64,000 bases of DNA from Acidicapsa dinghuensis. GTDB taxonomy: Bacteria > Acidobacteriota > Terriglobia > Terriglobales > Acidobacteriaceae. The DNA is taken from contig NZ_JAGSYH010000002.1 of the NCBI RefSeq assembly GCF_025685685.1, forward strand, positions 544,768 to 608,767. Direction: 5' to 3'. Below are positions 57,331 to 64,000 of the stretch, in pieces. Under the pieces are notes generated by a model, which ran no database searches, had not been told where the DNA came from, and saw only the letters and a list, made by a program, of their open reading frames with translations. Each line of letters begins with the position of its first letter. Position 1 is the first letter of the stretch. A program made the translations under genes and the position numbers.

Positions 57331-58791
57331 TTATCCGTTGAGAATTTCCTGCAGTTTGTTGACGGTGCGGTTGAGGTCCTTGTCGGCGCGGCGCTGCTCA
57401 TCGATTTTGGCGATGGAGTGCATGACGGTGGTGTGATGCTTGCCGCCGAACTGGCGTCCGATTTCGGGCAGACTGGCTTCGGTGAGGTGCTTGGCCAGAT
57501 ACATGGCGATCTGACGCGGCACGACGACGGCACGCGAGTTGTTGCGCTGCTTGAGCTCGCTGACACGCATGGCGAAATTTTCAGCTACGGCCTTCTGGAT
57601 GGCCTCGATGGTGATCTTGCGCACCTGCGTATCGATGAACTGTTTGAGGCACTGCTGCGTGGCCTGCAGCGTGATCTCCATGTTGTTCATGTTGCACCAG
57701 GCGATGAGCCGCACCAGGGCGCCCTCAAGCTCACGCACGTTGGTCCGTACGTTGGAGGCGATGAAGAGCGCAACGTCCGTGGGAAGAACGGACTGTTCGC
57801 TCTCTGCCTTCTTCTGCAGGATGGCGACCTTGGTTTCAAGATCGGGTGGCTGAATGTCGGCGATGAGGCCCCACTCGAAGCGCGAGCGCAGGCGGTCTTC
57901 GATTTCTGCCAGCTCCTTGGGAGGACGGTCGGAGGCGATGACGATCTGCTTCATGCTCTCGTGCAGAGCGTTGAAGGTGTGGAAGAACTCTTCCTGCGTG
58001 CGCTCTTTCTGCGCGATGAACTGGATGTCATCGATGAGCAGCACATCAACGCCGCGGAAGCGGTCGCGGAAGCTGGTCATGCGGTCATTGCGCAGCGAGT
58101 TGATCATCTCGTTGGTGAACTTCTCGGCCGAAACGTAGCAGATGTTGTAGATGGGCTGGCGGCGCTTTACCTCATGACCGATGGCGTGCATGAGATGCGT
58201 CTTGCCCATGCCGACGCCGCCGTAGAGGAAGAGCGGATTGTAGGCGCGCGACGGACGCTCGGCCACTGCGAGAGAGGCCGCGCGTGCGAACTGGTTGCCG
58301 TTACCGATGACGAAGTTGTCAAAGGTGTAGCGGGGATTGAGCTGCGCGGCGCTCGACCAGTCGAAGCGGCCCTGCTGCTCGACGGGATGACCGTTGCGCC
58401 GTGCTCCTGGATTTACATGATCGCTGTAACGATGATTCTGATTGCTCTGCTGCGGAGCACTCGCGGCGTGCGAAGGCACAGGCGGAAAGCCGCCATCCTT
58501 GCGCGCGGGAGGCTGTGAGGGATCTTCTTCCTGGGTGACGAAGACAACATCGTCAACCTCGAGCTTGAGGTTGTCGATGGCTTCGCCGACAAGGTCGCTG
58601 TACTTGTCGCCGATGTGCTGGAATTCCTCGGTGGGAATGCGCACGTAGAGAATGCGTCCAGCGACGTGGCTGTAGCGTGTGGGCTTCAACCATGTGTCGA
58701 AGGATTGGCGATTGACCTTTTTTTCAAGTGCCGCGAGGATTTGCATCCAGGGGTTGAGTGTCGAAGTTGGCGTGGAGACGAATGACATCAT
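57331..58791 (-). CDS. dnaA: Chromosomal replication initiator DnaA
   Basis: 486 residues. Domain I (1-about 88, WMQILAALEKKVNRQSFDTWL), a low-complexity linker to about 150, an AAA+ domain with Walker A GGVGMGKTH (191-199) and Walker B VLLIDDIQF, and the C-terminal DNA-binding domain with GGKHHTTVMHSI. It opens the origin and recruits DnaB. The ATG at 58791 follows TAAGGA. It diverges from rpmH. In this window it runs against the local leading strand if the origin is at 48 kb, which is unusual. Confidence 0.98.
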   Translation of the reverse strand: MMSFVSTPTSTLNPWMQILAALEKKVNRQSFDTWLKPTRYSHVAGRILYVRIPTEEFQHIGDKYSDLVGEAIDNLKLEVDDVVFVTQEEDPSQPPARKDGGFPPVPSHAASAPQQSNQNHRYSDHVNPGARRNGHPVEQQGRFDWSSAAQLNPRYTFDNFVIGNGNQFARAASLAVAERPSRAYNPLFLYGGVGMGKTHLMHAIGHEVKRRQPIYNICYVSAEKFTNEMINSLRNDRMTSFRDRFRGVDVLLIDDIQFIAQKERTQEEFFHTFNALHESMKQIVIASDRPPKELAEIEDRLRSRFEWGLIADIQPPDLETKVAILQKKAESEQSVLPTDVALFIASNVRTNVRELEGALVRLIAWCNMNNMEITLQATQQCLKQFIDTQVRKITIEAIQKAVAENFAMRVSELKQRNNSRAVVVPRQIAMYLAKHLTEASLPEIGRQFGGKHHTTVMHSIAKIDEQRRADKDLNRTVNKLQEILNG

Positions 58792-59381
58792 GAATTCCTT
58801 ACGCGCTCTCTATTAACCAACGACTCCGGGCGCTCGATATGAGCCTGCTACGCAGTTAAAAGCAATGCTTCGCCCCCGGCGCGATCAACAGTCAGCGCGC
58901 CGTGTGGGGATTCTTAGTCTGCCGTGAGACATTCAGGCTGAAATGCCTGTAGTTCGCATCGACTTCGTAGACAGAAACTCAGTTGAGCGGAGTGTCTGGA
59001 ATCTTTGTTGAACGGGTCCGATACTAGCACAAATTGAGGCGTCTGCAACGTCTCATTCACACAACGGAATGATTTGCACCATTGATGGTGAAACCCGCGA
59101 GTTGAGCGGTGACGGCTGTCATGTAAATAGTATTCAACAGCCTTTGTCACAGCGATGCGCACGTGGGATTTCACCTTTGATTCGAGGCCTGTGGGTGGCA
59201 GGCAGCGATTGGGTACGAATTCGGATTCTACACCTGCCGGGCGAATGGGTGAAGGGCAGTTGAGAACAATCTTGAATAGACACGAACCGGATGAGACTGG
59301 ATTCCTAACCGCATCTCGGATATACTTGAATCTTGCCGTTCAGGCGAAGATTTTCGCATATAGACTCAGGAGCGCACGTTT
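58792..59381. other. Intergenic region between dnaA and rpmH
   Basis: 590 bases. This is the classical position of oriC, but by eye I see neither a cluster of TTATCCACA-type boxes nor a strong AT-rich unwinding stretch. TATACT at 59321 may be part of the rpmH promoter, with a weak TGGATT 17 bases before it. Confidence 0.6.
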
Positions 59382-59537
59382 ATGCCTAAGCGCACATTTC
59401 AGCCCAACCGCCGCCGCCGCGTGAAAGTTCACGGCTTCCGGTCCCGTATGAAGACGAAGAGCGGAGCCGCCGTGCTCAGCCGCCGTCGCGCCGCGGGCCG
59501 CAAGCGTGTTTCGGTCAGCGCCGGATTCCGCGACTAA
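59382..59537 (+). CDS. rpmH: 50S ribosomal protein L34
   Basis: 51 residues. [20 protein letters not shown] and [20 protein letters not shown] are the conserved L34 sequence, and the Arg/Lys content is typical. It lies in the exit-tunnel part of the large subunit. Gene order rpmH-rnpA-yidD-yidC downstream is the standard one. An AGGAGCGC sits before the ATG. Confidence 0.98.
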   Translation: MPKRTFQPNRRRRVKVHGFRSRMKTKSGAAVLSRRRAAGRKRVSVSAGFRD

Positions 59538-59716
59538 CCTCTTTCCGGCCGATTCCATTACTTTGGTGTTGGCCTTTTTTGTGGAGCGCCGGTTTTCATG
59601 GCTTGTACGAACTGGCGCGAAGCAGTTTCTTCCCGCCTACTGCCCTTCCAAGGCACAGTTCTCTTCCGTACAAAGCCCGATCAGGCGCACCCAGTCGATG
59701 CCTGCAATGGCTGACG

Positions 59717-60220
59717 ATGAATGCCCTTCCTACATCTCCGCACTCCCGAATACCGGCGAGCAGTGACGGCGCGCAGGCAAAGGCGCGTGATCTGCGGCTG
59801 CGCAAGCATGCCGACTATCAGCGTGTATACAAGAGCGCACGCAAGCAGTTTTCGAGCTCGATGAGCTGGTTTATGGCGCGGCAAGCCGATGCATCTTCAG
59901 AGCTTGCGGCGGCGAATACAATCCAGATTTCTGGTGCAATCCGTGCCTCAGCCGCTGGACCGCGCGTGGGGCTTACGGTGGGCAAGGTGCTGGGCAAGGC
60001 GCATGACCGCAACCGCATTAAGCGGCGCATGCGCGAGGCAGTTCGGCGGCATATTGCGGAATTACCCGTTGGTGTCGATCTGGTACTACATCCGAAGCAT
60101 TCCGTGCTCACGATGGAATTTGCGAAACTTGATGCCGAGGTTCTGCGTATCTTCCGTCAGGCGGCAACACAATTTGCCACGCAGACGACAGGGCAAATGA
60201 AGACGCAGGCCCACGCATGA
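59717..60220 (+). CDS. rnpA: Ribonuclease P protein component
   Basis: 167 residues from the ATG at 59717; the frame is open to 59579 (GTG) and the true start is uncertain, as no strong ribosome site is seen. The RNR motif region VGLTVGKVLGKAHDRNRIKRRMREAVRRH (partly shown) is intact at about 85-111, after the RLRKHADYQRVYK start of the fold. It assists the catalytic RNA in cleaving tRNA leaders. Its TGA overlaps the yidD ATG by four bases. Confidence 0.94.
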   Translation: MNALPTSPHSRIPASSDGAQAKARDLRLRKHADYQRVYKSARKQFSSSMSWFMARQADASSELAAANTIQISGAIRASAAGPRVGLTVGKVLGKAHDRNRIKRRMREAVRRHIAELPVGVDLVLHPKHSVLTMEFAKLDAEVLRIFRQAATQFATQTTGQMKTQAHA

Positions 60221-60591
60221 GCGAATCGATGATGGAACCGGCAATGCAACCGGCAATAGAGACCGCGACGCTGAGTGCTTCGCAGCGCATGTTGCTGGCA
60301 TTTCTGGAGTTTTATCGTCTCTGGCTCTCGCCCGCTCTGCACTCCATTACTCCTGCGGGCGGATGCGGCTATGAGCCGACCTGCTCGAATTACGCTACGG
60401 AAGCGATTGCGCTATACGGGCCGATTCTCGGCTCATGGATGGCGCTGCGGCGTATTCTGCGCTGCCATCCGTTTGCGCGCGGCGGGTTCGATCCTGTGCC
60501 GCTACCGGGCCACGTACCACACACCAAGTGTCAGCATCGCGCGGCTGCCGATCAGGTACCGGCATGCGCTCTGCGTGAGCCAATCCCTTAA
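60217..60591 (+). CDS. yidD: Membrane protein insertion efficiency factor YidD
   Basis: 124 residues. FYRLWLSPALHSITPAGGCGYEPTCSNYATEAI is the family's conserved region, with its cysteines in GCGYEPTCS, followed by RRILRCHPFARGGFDPVP. N-terminal 25 and C-terminal 30 residues are extensions beyond the usual 70-90. It sits at the inner face of the membrane and helps YidC insert proteins. Overlaps rnpA by four bases. Confidence 0.95.
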   Translation: MSESMMEPAMQPAIETATLSASQRMLLAFLEFYRLWLSPALHSITPAGGCGYEPTCSNYATEAIALYGPILGSWMALRRILRCHPFARGGFDPVPLPGHVPHTKCQHRAAADQVPACALREPIP

Positions 60592-60690
60592 CGCGCGCTG
60601 ACGTTTCATCGCACGCGACCTCTTTCTACTATCCGAATTTTCAGACGACGGGCATCGATAAGGCATGCCCGAGAGTTCAGGACTATATCC

Positions 60691-62535
60691 TTGGCCGAAA
60701 TACGTAATCCCAATGCATCCACGCAGGGCCCCGGCGGCGGCAGCGGCCCTGGCGGCGATATGCGCTCCACGCTTGTTTTTCTGTTGCTGGCCGTAGTTGC
60801 GCTCATCGCCGTGCAATACTTCAAACCACCGGCGACACAGAACCAGCCGCAGCCACAGACACAAACGGCGCAACAACAGCAGCCTGCGCAAACAGCCGCG
60901 AGTTCACCATCCACCAGTACAGCCAGTACGTCATCGACCAGTACGGCGGCGGCAAAAACTGCGGCTGCCTCTTCCAAAGCAGCAGTCGTCGCCACGACCG
61001 AGACGGAGACAGTTGTCGAGAACGAGCTTTACCGCATCACCTTTACGAATCGCGGAGCGCAGGTCAAGAGCTGGATTCTCAAGCGCTACAAGGATTCAAA
61101 GGGACGCCCGCTGGATCTGGTGAATCATCTGGCGGCTGCCAGCTTCGGCTACCCGCTTTCGCTCTATACCTATGAGCAACCGCTGACGACGGAGCTTAAC
61201 TCCGCGCTCTATCAGGCATCGGCTACGGGCACCATCAGTGCTCCATCGGGCATTGTCTTCAAGTACGCCAAAGGGCCTCTTACGGTTACCAAAACATTCA
61301 CCTTTAACCAGAGCTATGTGATCGGCATCAAGGTGGATGTCAAGCGTGATGGGGCGTCGGTGCGCGCGCTGATTTCGTGGCCTGCGGGTATGGGCGACCA
61401 GGAAGAAGCTACGCAATATGCCTCCAGCAAATTCGCGTGGTCAATCGACGGCAAGCGTGACTCCACAGGCGCCAACCATAGCTGGTTTTCCAAGGGTGTA
61501 AGTGGCGGAGCAACTTATGACGGCAGCTACGACTATGCAGCGGCCATCGATCTCTACTTTGCCGCTGCCTTCATGCCCAATGCTCCGACGCAAACGACGG
61601 TTGTGACGCTGCACAACCAGGTGCAGGCTCCCAAGGACGCCACGAATCCTAACGGCGACAAATTTCCTTCACCAGTTCTCGGCGTTGCCGTGGGCGATAC
61701 CAGTGGTGTTATCAATACCCGCCTCTTCGCCGGACCGCTGCAGTTTGACACGCTGGCGGACACACACACGATGGCGGCCAACGGCACTACTACCGGTGAA
61801 GATCTCAAGCCGCTGATCCAGTTTGGGTACCTGAAGATCATCGCCGAGCCGCTCTTCCTTCTGCTGCGCTTTGTGAAAGGTTTTGTGGGTAACTGGGGCT
61901 GGGCGATCATCATCGTCACCCTGGTCTTTAACCTGCTGATGCTGCCGACTCGCGTCATGATGATGAAGTCGTCGCTCAAGATGCAGCGCATTCAGCCGAA
62001 GATGGATGCCATCAAGCGCAAGTACGCGAATCTGAAGGCGACCGATCCGAAGCGCGCGGAGATGCAGTCGGAGCAGATGAAGCTGTACAAGGAAGAGGGC
62101 ATCAACATGTACGGCAACTGCCTGCCGATGCTGGTGCAGATTCCTCTCTTCTACGGCTATTACCGCGTGCTGCTGAATGTGATCGAACTGCGTCAGGCTT
62201 CGTGGGGCTGGCTGCCGAATCTGGCTGTTGCCGATCCGCTGCATATACTGCCGATTGTCATTATCGCCAGTATGTTCCTGGTGCAGATCATGACGCCTTC
62301 GCCGGGCATGGATCCGCAGCAGCGGCGCATGATGGCGTTTATGATGCCGGCAATCTTCGGCTTCTCGATGTGGAACTTCTCGTCAGGACTGGCACTCTAC
62401 TGGGCTACGGGCAACCTGCTCAACCTGGGACTGCAGTATGGCATCAACAACTCGTCGATGGGCAAGGAGCTGCAGGCGCTCGCTGCGAAGCGCGCGGCGA
62501 AGAAGGCAGACAAGACCATTCAAGCCAAGCGCTGA
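60691..62535 (+). CDS. yidC: Membrane protein insertase YidC
   Basis: 614 residues from a TTG at 60691 with AGGA upstream. An N-terminal Gly-rich stretch, membrane helix (26-43), a Thr/Ser/Ala/Gln-rich linker, a periplasmic domain (ENELYRITFTNRGAQVKSW to about 380), then the conserved five-helix core: FVKGFVGNWGWAIIIVTLV, LPMLVQIPLFYGYYRVLLN, MTPSPGMDPQQRRMM and SSGLALYWATGNLLNL. The charged tail suits binding to ribosomes. It inserts inner-membrane proteins with or without SecYEG. It ends the rpmH operon and is followed by a terminator. Confidence 0.97.
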   Translation: MAEIRNPNASTQGPGGGSGPGGDMRSTLVFLLLAVVALIAVQYFKPPATQNQPQPQTQTAQQQQPAQTAASSPSTSTASTSSTSTAAAKTAAASSKAAVVATTETETVVENELYRITFTNRGAQVKSWILKRYKDSKGRPLDLVNHLAAASFGYPLSLYTYEQPLTTELNSALYQASATGTISAPSGIVFKYAKGPLTVTKTFTFNQSYVIGIKVDVKRDGASVRALISWPAGMGDQEEATQYASSKFAWSIDGKRDSTGANHSWFSKGVSGGATYDGSYDYAAAIDLYFAAAFMPNAPTQTTVVTLHNQVQAPKDATNPNGDKFPSPVLGVAVGDTSGVINTRLFAGPLQFDTLADTHTMAANGTTTGEDLKPLIQFGYLKIIAEPLFLLLRFVKGFVGNWGWAIIIVTLVFNLLMLPTRVMMMKSSLKMQRIQPKMDAIKRKYANLKATDPKRAEMQSEQMKLYKEEGINMYGNCLPMLVQIPLFYGYYRVLLNVIELRQASWGWLPNLAVADPLHILPIVIIASMFLVQIMTPSPGMDPQQRRMMAFMMPAIFGFSMWNFSSGLALYWATGNLLNLGLQYGINNSSMGKELQALAAKRAAKKADKTIQAKR

Positions 62536-62554
62536 TGTGAACGCATGAGCAAAG

Positions 62555-62588
62555 AAAGGCGGCGGAGCGAATGCTCCGCCGCCTTTTT
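62555..62588 (+). terminator. Terminator of the rpmH-yidC operon
   Basis: GGCGGCGGAGC (558-568 of the 62 kb block), loop GAAT, GCTCCGCCGCC (573-583), then TTTTT. An 11-bp perfect stem. Confidence 0.92.
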
Positions 62589-62617
62589 ATTTTCCTTGCT
62601 CGGATTTAGTTCCCAGG

Positions 62618-63721
62618 TTATTTGGCTGCGACTCCTGGCGGCGCGGTTGACTCGCGAATGACGAGCTCGGGCAGCACGGGAACGGTTTCCTCTTCAGGCT
62701 CGTCTGCTTGATTCTCAGCGTGTGCGCGGATGCGCTTGAGCACGATGCGCGCGGCTGTTTCGCCCATACTGCGGAGCGGCTGGCGGATGGTCGTGAGGCT
62801 GGGGTTTTGAAAAGCAGCGGCCTGAATATCGTCGAAGCCCACGACGGAGATATCTTCCGGGACGCGCAGGCCTCGTTCGCGAATCGCGCGAATAGCGCCG
62901 ATGGCCGCTATGTCGTTGTAGCAGACAAGGGCGGTGAAGTGATTTTCGGCAGATGCATCCGTGCCTGTTCGCTGATTGGCTTTGCGGCTCAGCAGCTCAA
63001 TCGTCGGCATATAACCTAGTTCGGGCCTAATTACTTTCAGCTCAGGACGCACCTGCCACTCTGGACGAAGAGGCAACTGCAACTCCTGCGCCGTCTGCAT
63101 GAGACATTCCCATCGGTCATCCGCATCGGAGCTATAACTGCCGCCGCGCATGAAGGCTATGCGGCGGTGACCGAGCTTGTGCAGATGTTTCAAGATGAGC
63201 TCGGCGGCACGCTTCTGGTCGAGCACAACGTTGGTGACGCCGCGGATGGTGCGATGTCCGGCGACAGCTACAACTGGAACAGGCAGCTCATGCTGCAACA
63301 TGGTGTCGATGGCGATGAATCCCTCGACGGACCGGGATAGAAGCAGGTTCGGGTACTCTTCCAAAAGATCCTGACGGCGGCGATGGCTGGCAATGAAGTA
63401 GAAGTAGCCTTCTTCGATCAGCACATCTTCCATGCCTTCGAGTACCTGCGTGGCGTAGCCGTCGCACAGATCGGGTACGAGAACTCCGACGGAGAATGTC
63501 TGCCCTTTGCGCAAGGAACGGGCGAAAAAGCTGGGGCGGTAGTTGAAGAGCCGGGCGGCTTCGCGGACGCGTTCACGCGTCTCCTGGGGAATGGATCGCA
63601 CACCCGCCGCATTATTGAGTACCAGCGAAATGGTCGCCGGGGAAAGGTTCAGATACTCGCCCAGAGTGCGCAGACTGATAGTCTGGCTCTTCGGCGAAGT
63701 GGAAGCTCTGCGCTTGGTCAT
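62618..63721 (-). CDS. LacI-family transcriptional regulator
   Basis: 367 residues. The N-terminal helix-turn-helix reads ISLRTLGEYLNLSPATISLVLNN with the following hinge region RERVREAARLFNYRP. The ligand domain is of the periplasmic-binding-protein type (VGVLVPDLCDGYATQVLEGMEDVL, GHRRIAFMRGG, FTALVCYNDIAAIGAIRA, DISVVGFDDI). It probably represses sugar-use genes until a sugar binds. No palindrome typical of LacI was found near its own start. It diverges from fdhD and has no sugar genes beside it; GH51 lies 7 kb away. Confidence 0.93.
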   Translation of the reverse strand: MTKRRASTSPKSQTISLRTLGEYLNLSPATISLVLNNAAGVRSIPQETRERVREAARLFNYRPSFFARSLRKGQTFSVGVLVPDLCDGYATQVLEGMEDVLIEEGYFYFIASHRRRQDLLEEYPNLLLSRSVEGFIAIDTMLQHELPVPVVAVAGHRTIRGVTNVVLDQKRAAELILKHLHKLGHRRIAFMRGGSYSSDADDRWECLMQTAQELQLPLRPEWQVRPELKVIRPELGYMPTIELLSRKANQRTGTDASAENHFTALVCYNDIAAIGAIRAIRERGLRVPEDISVVGFDDIQAAAFQNPSLTTIRQPLRSMGETAARIVLKRIRAHAENQADEPEEETVPVLPELVIRESTAPPGVAAK

Positions 63722-63814
63722 GGAGATTTTGTAGCATCTTGAGCCGATGTCTGGCGCAAAATGCGTTTTTTGTTCCTATAAGGAAGAGGAAAGGACCGAA
63801 ATTCCGGTATTTTC

Positions 63815-64000
63815 ATGGGTAAATCAATCGAAGACAAAGCGGAAGGCGCGGTTCCCGAACGAAGCCTGCAACTGACGCAGGTGATGGAGTGGAACGATGG
63901 CGCCGTGCATCGGCAACAGGATGAGTTGTCGGCCGAGGAGCCGCTCGATATTCGAGTTGGAGATGGCGGTGGTGATTTTACGCCGATCAGTGTAACGATG
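63815..64000 (+). CDS. fdhD: FdhD, formate dehydrogenase accessory sulfurtransferase, N-terminal part (cut by window edge)
   Basis: 62 residues visible, all in one frame from the ATG at 63815 to the end of the window. The stretch VMEWNDGAVHRQQDELSAEE followed by PLDIRVGDGG and SVTM matches the FdhD start, where the family has 'W.dG....D.la.EePLeIrv' and '..VTMRTPG'. FdhD transfers sulfur from IscS to the molybdenum cofactor before insertion into formate dehydrogenase-type enzymes. The Mo-oxidoreductase at 48 kb is a likely client. AGGAAAGGA lies upstream at a rather long distance. Confidence 0.85.
   Translation, partial: MGKSIEDKAEGAVPERSLQLTQVMEWNDGAVHRQQDELSAEEPLDIRVGDGGGDFTPISVTM

Noticed and set aside
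58792..59381. oriC in the classical dnaA-rpmH gap
   Set aside because: No TTATCCACA-type box cluster or strong AT-rich stretch was seen, and the + strand is G-rich on both sides, so the skew does not switch here. It is still possible, since boxes may be diverged.

Overview
The window looks like a piece of an Acidobacteriota chromosome (Terriglobales/Acidobacteriaceae type, for example Granulicella, Terriglobus or Edaphobacter relatives). The main reasons are five large MacB/FtsX-like permeases of the acidobacterial 'ADOP' type (four in tandem behind a PadR regulator), two big Oar-like TonB-dependent receptors, secreted plant-polysaccharide hydrolases (GH29, GH51), high GC content, and intergenic hairpin repeats. 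This assignment is an inference from gene content; no 16S rRNA gene is present. I saw no tRNA, rRNA, CRISPR array or insertion sequence.

Layout. 1-8.6 kb: the N-terminal part of a UvrD/PcrA helicase (cut by the window edge), an orphan Phd/YefM antitoxin with a palindromic operator, a DUF971 protein, two tandem TauE/SafE exporters, a secreted FKBP isomerase, an Opp/Dpp-type ATPase, a Tat-signal amidase and a GH29 fucosidase. 8.7-16.5 kb: a membrane PAS-GGDEF-EAL protein, gyrB, a 58-residue secreted peptide gene next to a polytopic membrane protein, and rplU-rpmA with a long leader. 16.7-23.2 kb: a solitary ADOP permease, an Fsr-type MFS exporter, an NHL-repeat protein, rpmB and a class A beta-lactamase-fold protein. 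23.4-34.5 kb: PadR plus four ADOP permeases in one operon. 34.7-41.6 kb: housekeeping genes (msrB, a CDP-alcohol phosphatidyltransferase, greA, ruvX, mltG, a lipoprotein, obgE) with an ankyrin-gene remnant and two small proteins. 42-48 kb: a TonB receptor, a frameshifted membrane-protein gene and a cluster of parS-like palindromes. 48-57 kb: a molybdopterin oxidoreductase, a second TonB receptor, a GH51 arabinofuranosidase and a membrane-anchored MutS-like ATPase. 57-64 kb: dnaA diverging from rpmH-rnpA-yidD-yidC, then a LacI regulator and the start of fdhD.

The window appears to contain the replication-origin region. In sample lines counted by hand the + strand is C-rich up to about 48.0 kb and G-rich from about 48.1 kb onward, and the parS-like sites lie within 0.6 kb of that switch. 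I saw no clear DnaA-box cluster between dnaA and rpmH, so the origin may lie about 10 kb from dnaA.

Functionally the fucosidase, arabinofuranosidase and TonB receptors fit a soil or plant-litter saccharide scavenger. The formate-dehydrogenase-type oxidoreductase and FdhD fit together as enzyme and cofactor-sulfuration factor. The ADOP operon is probably a PadR-controlled membrane system with no ATPase of its own in the window.
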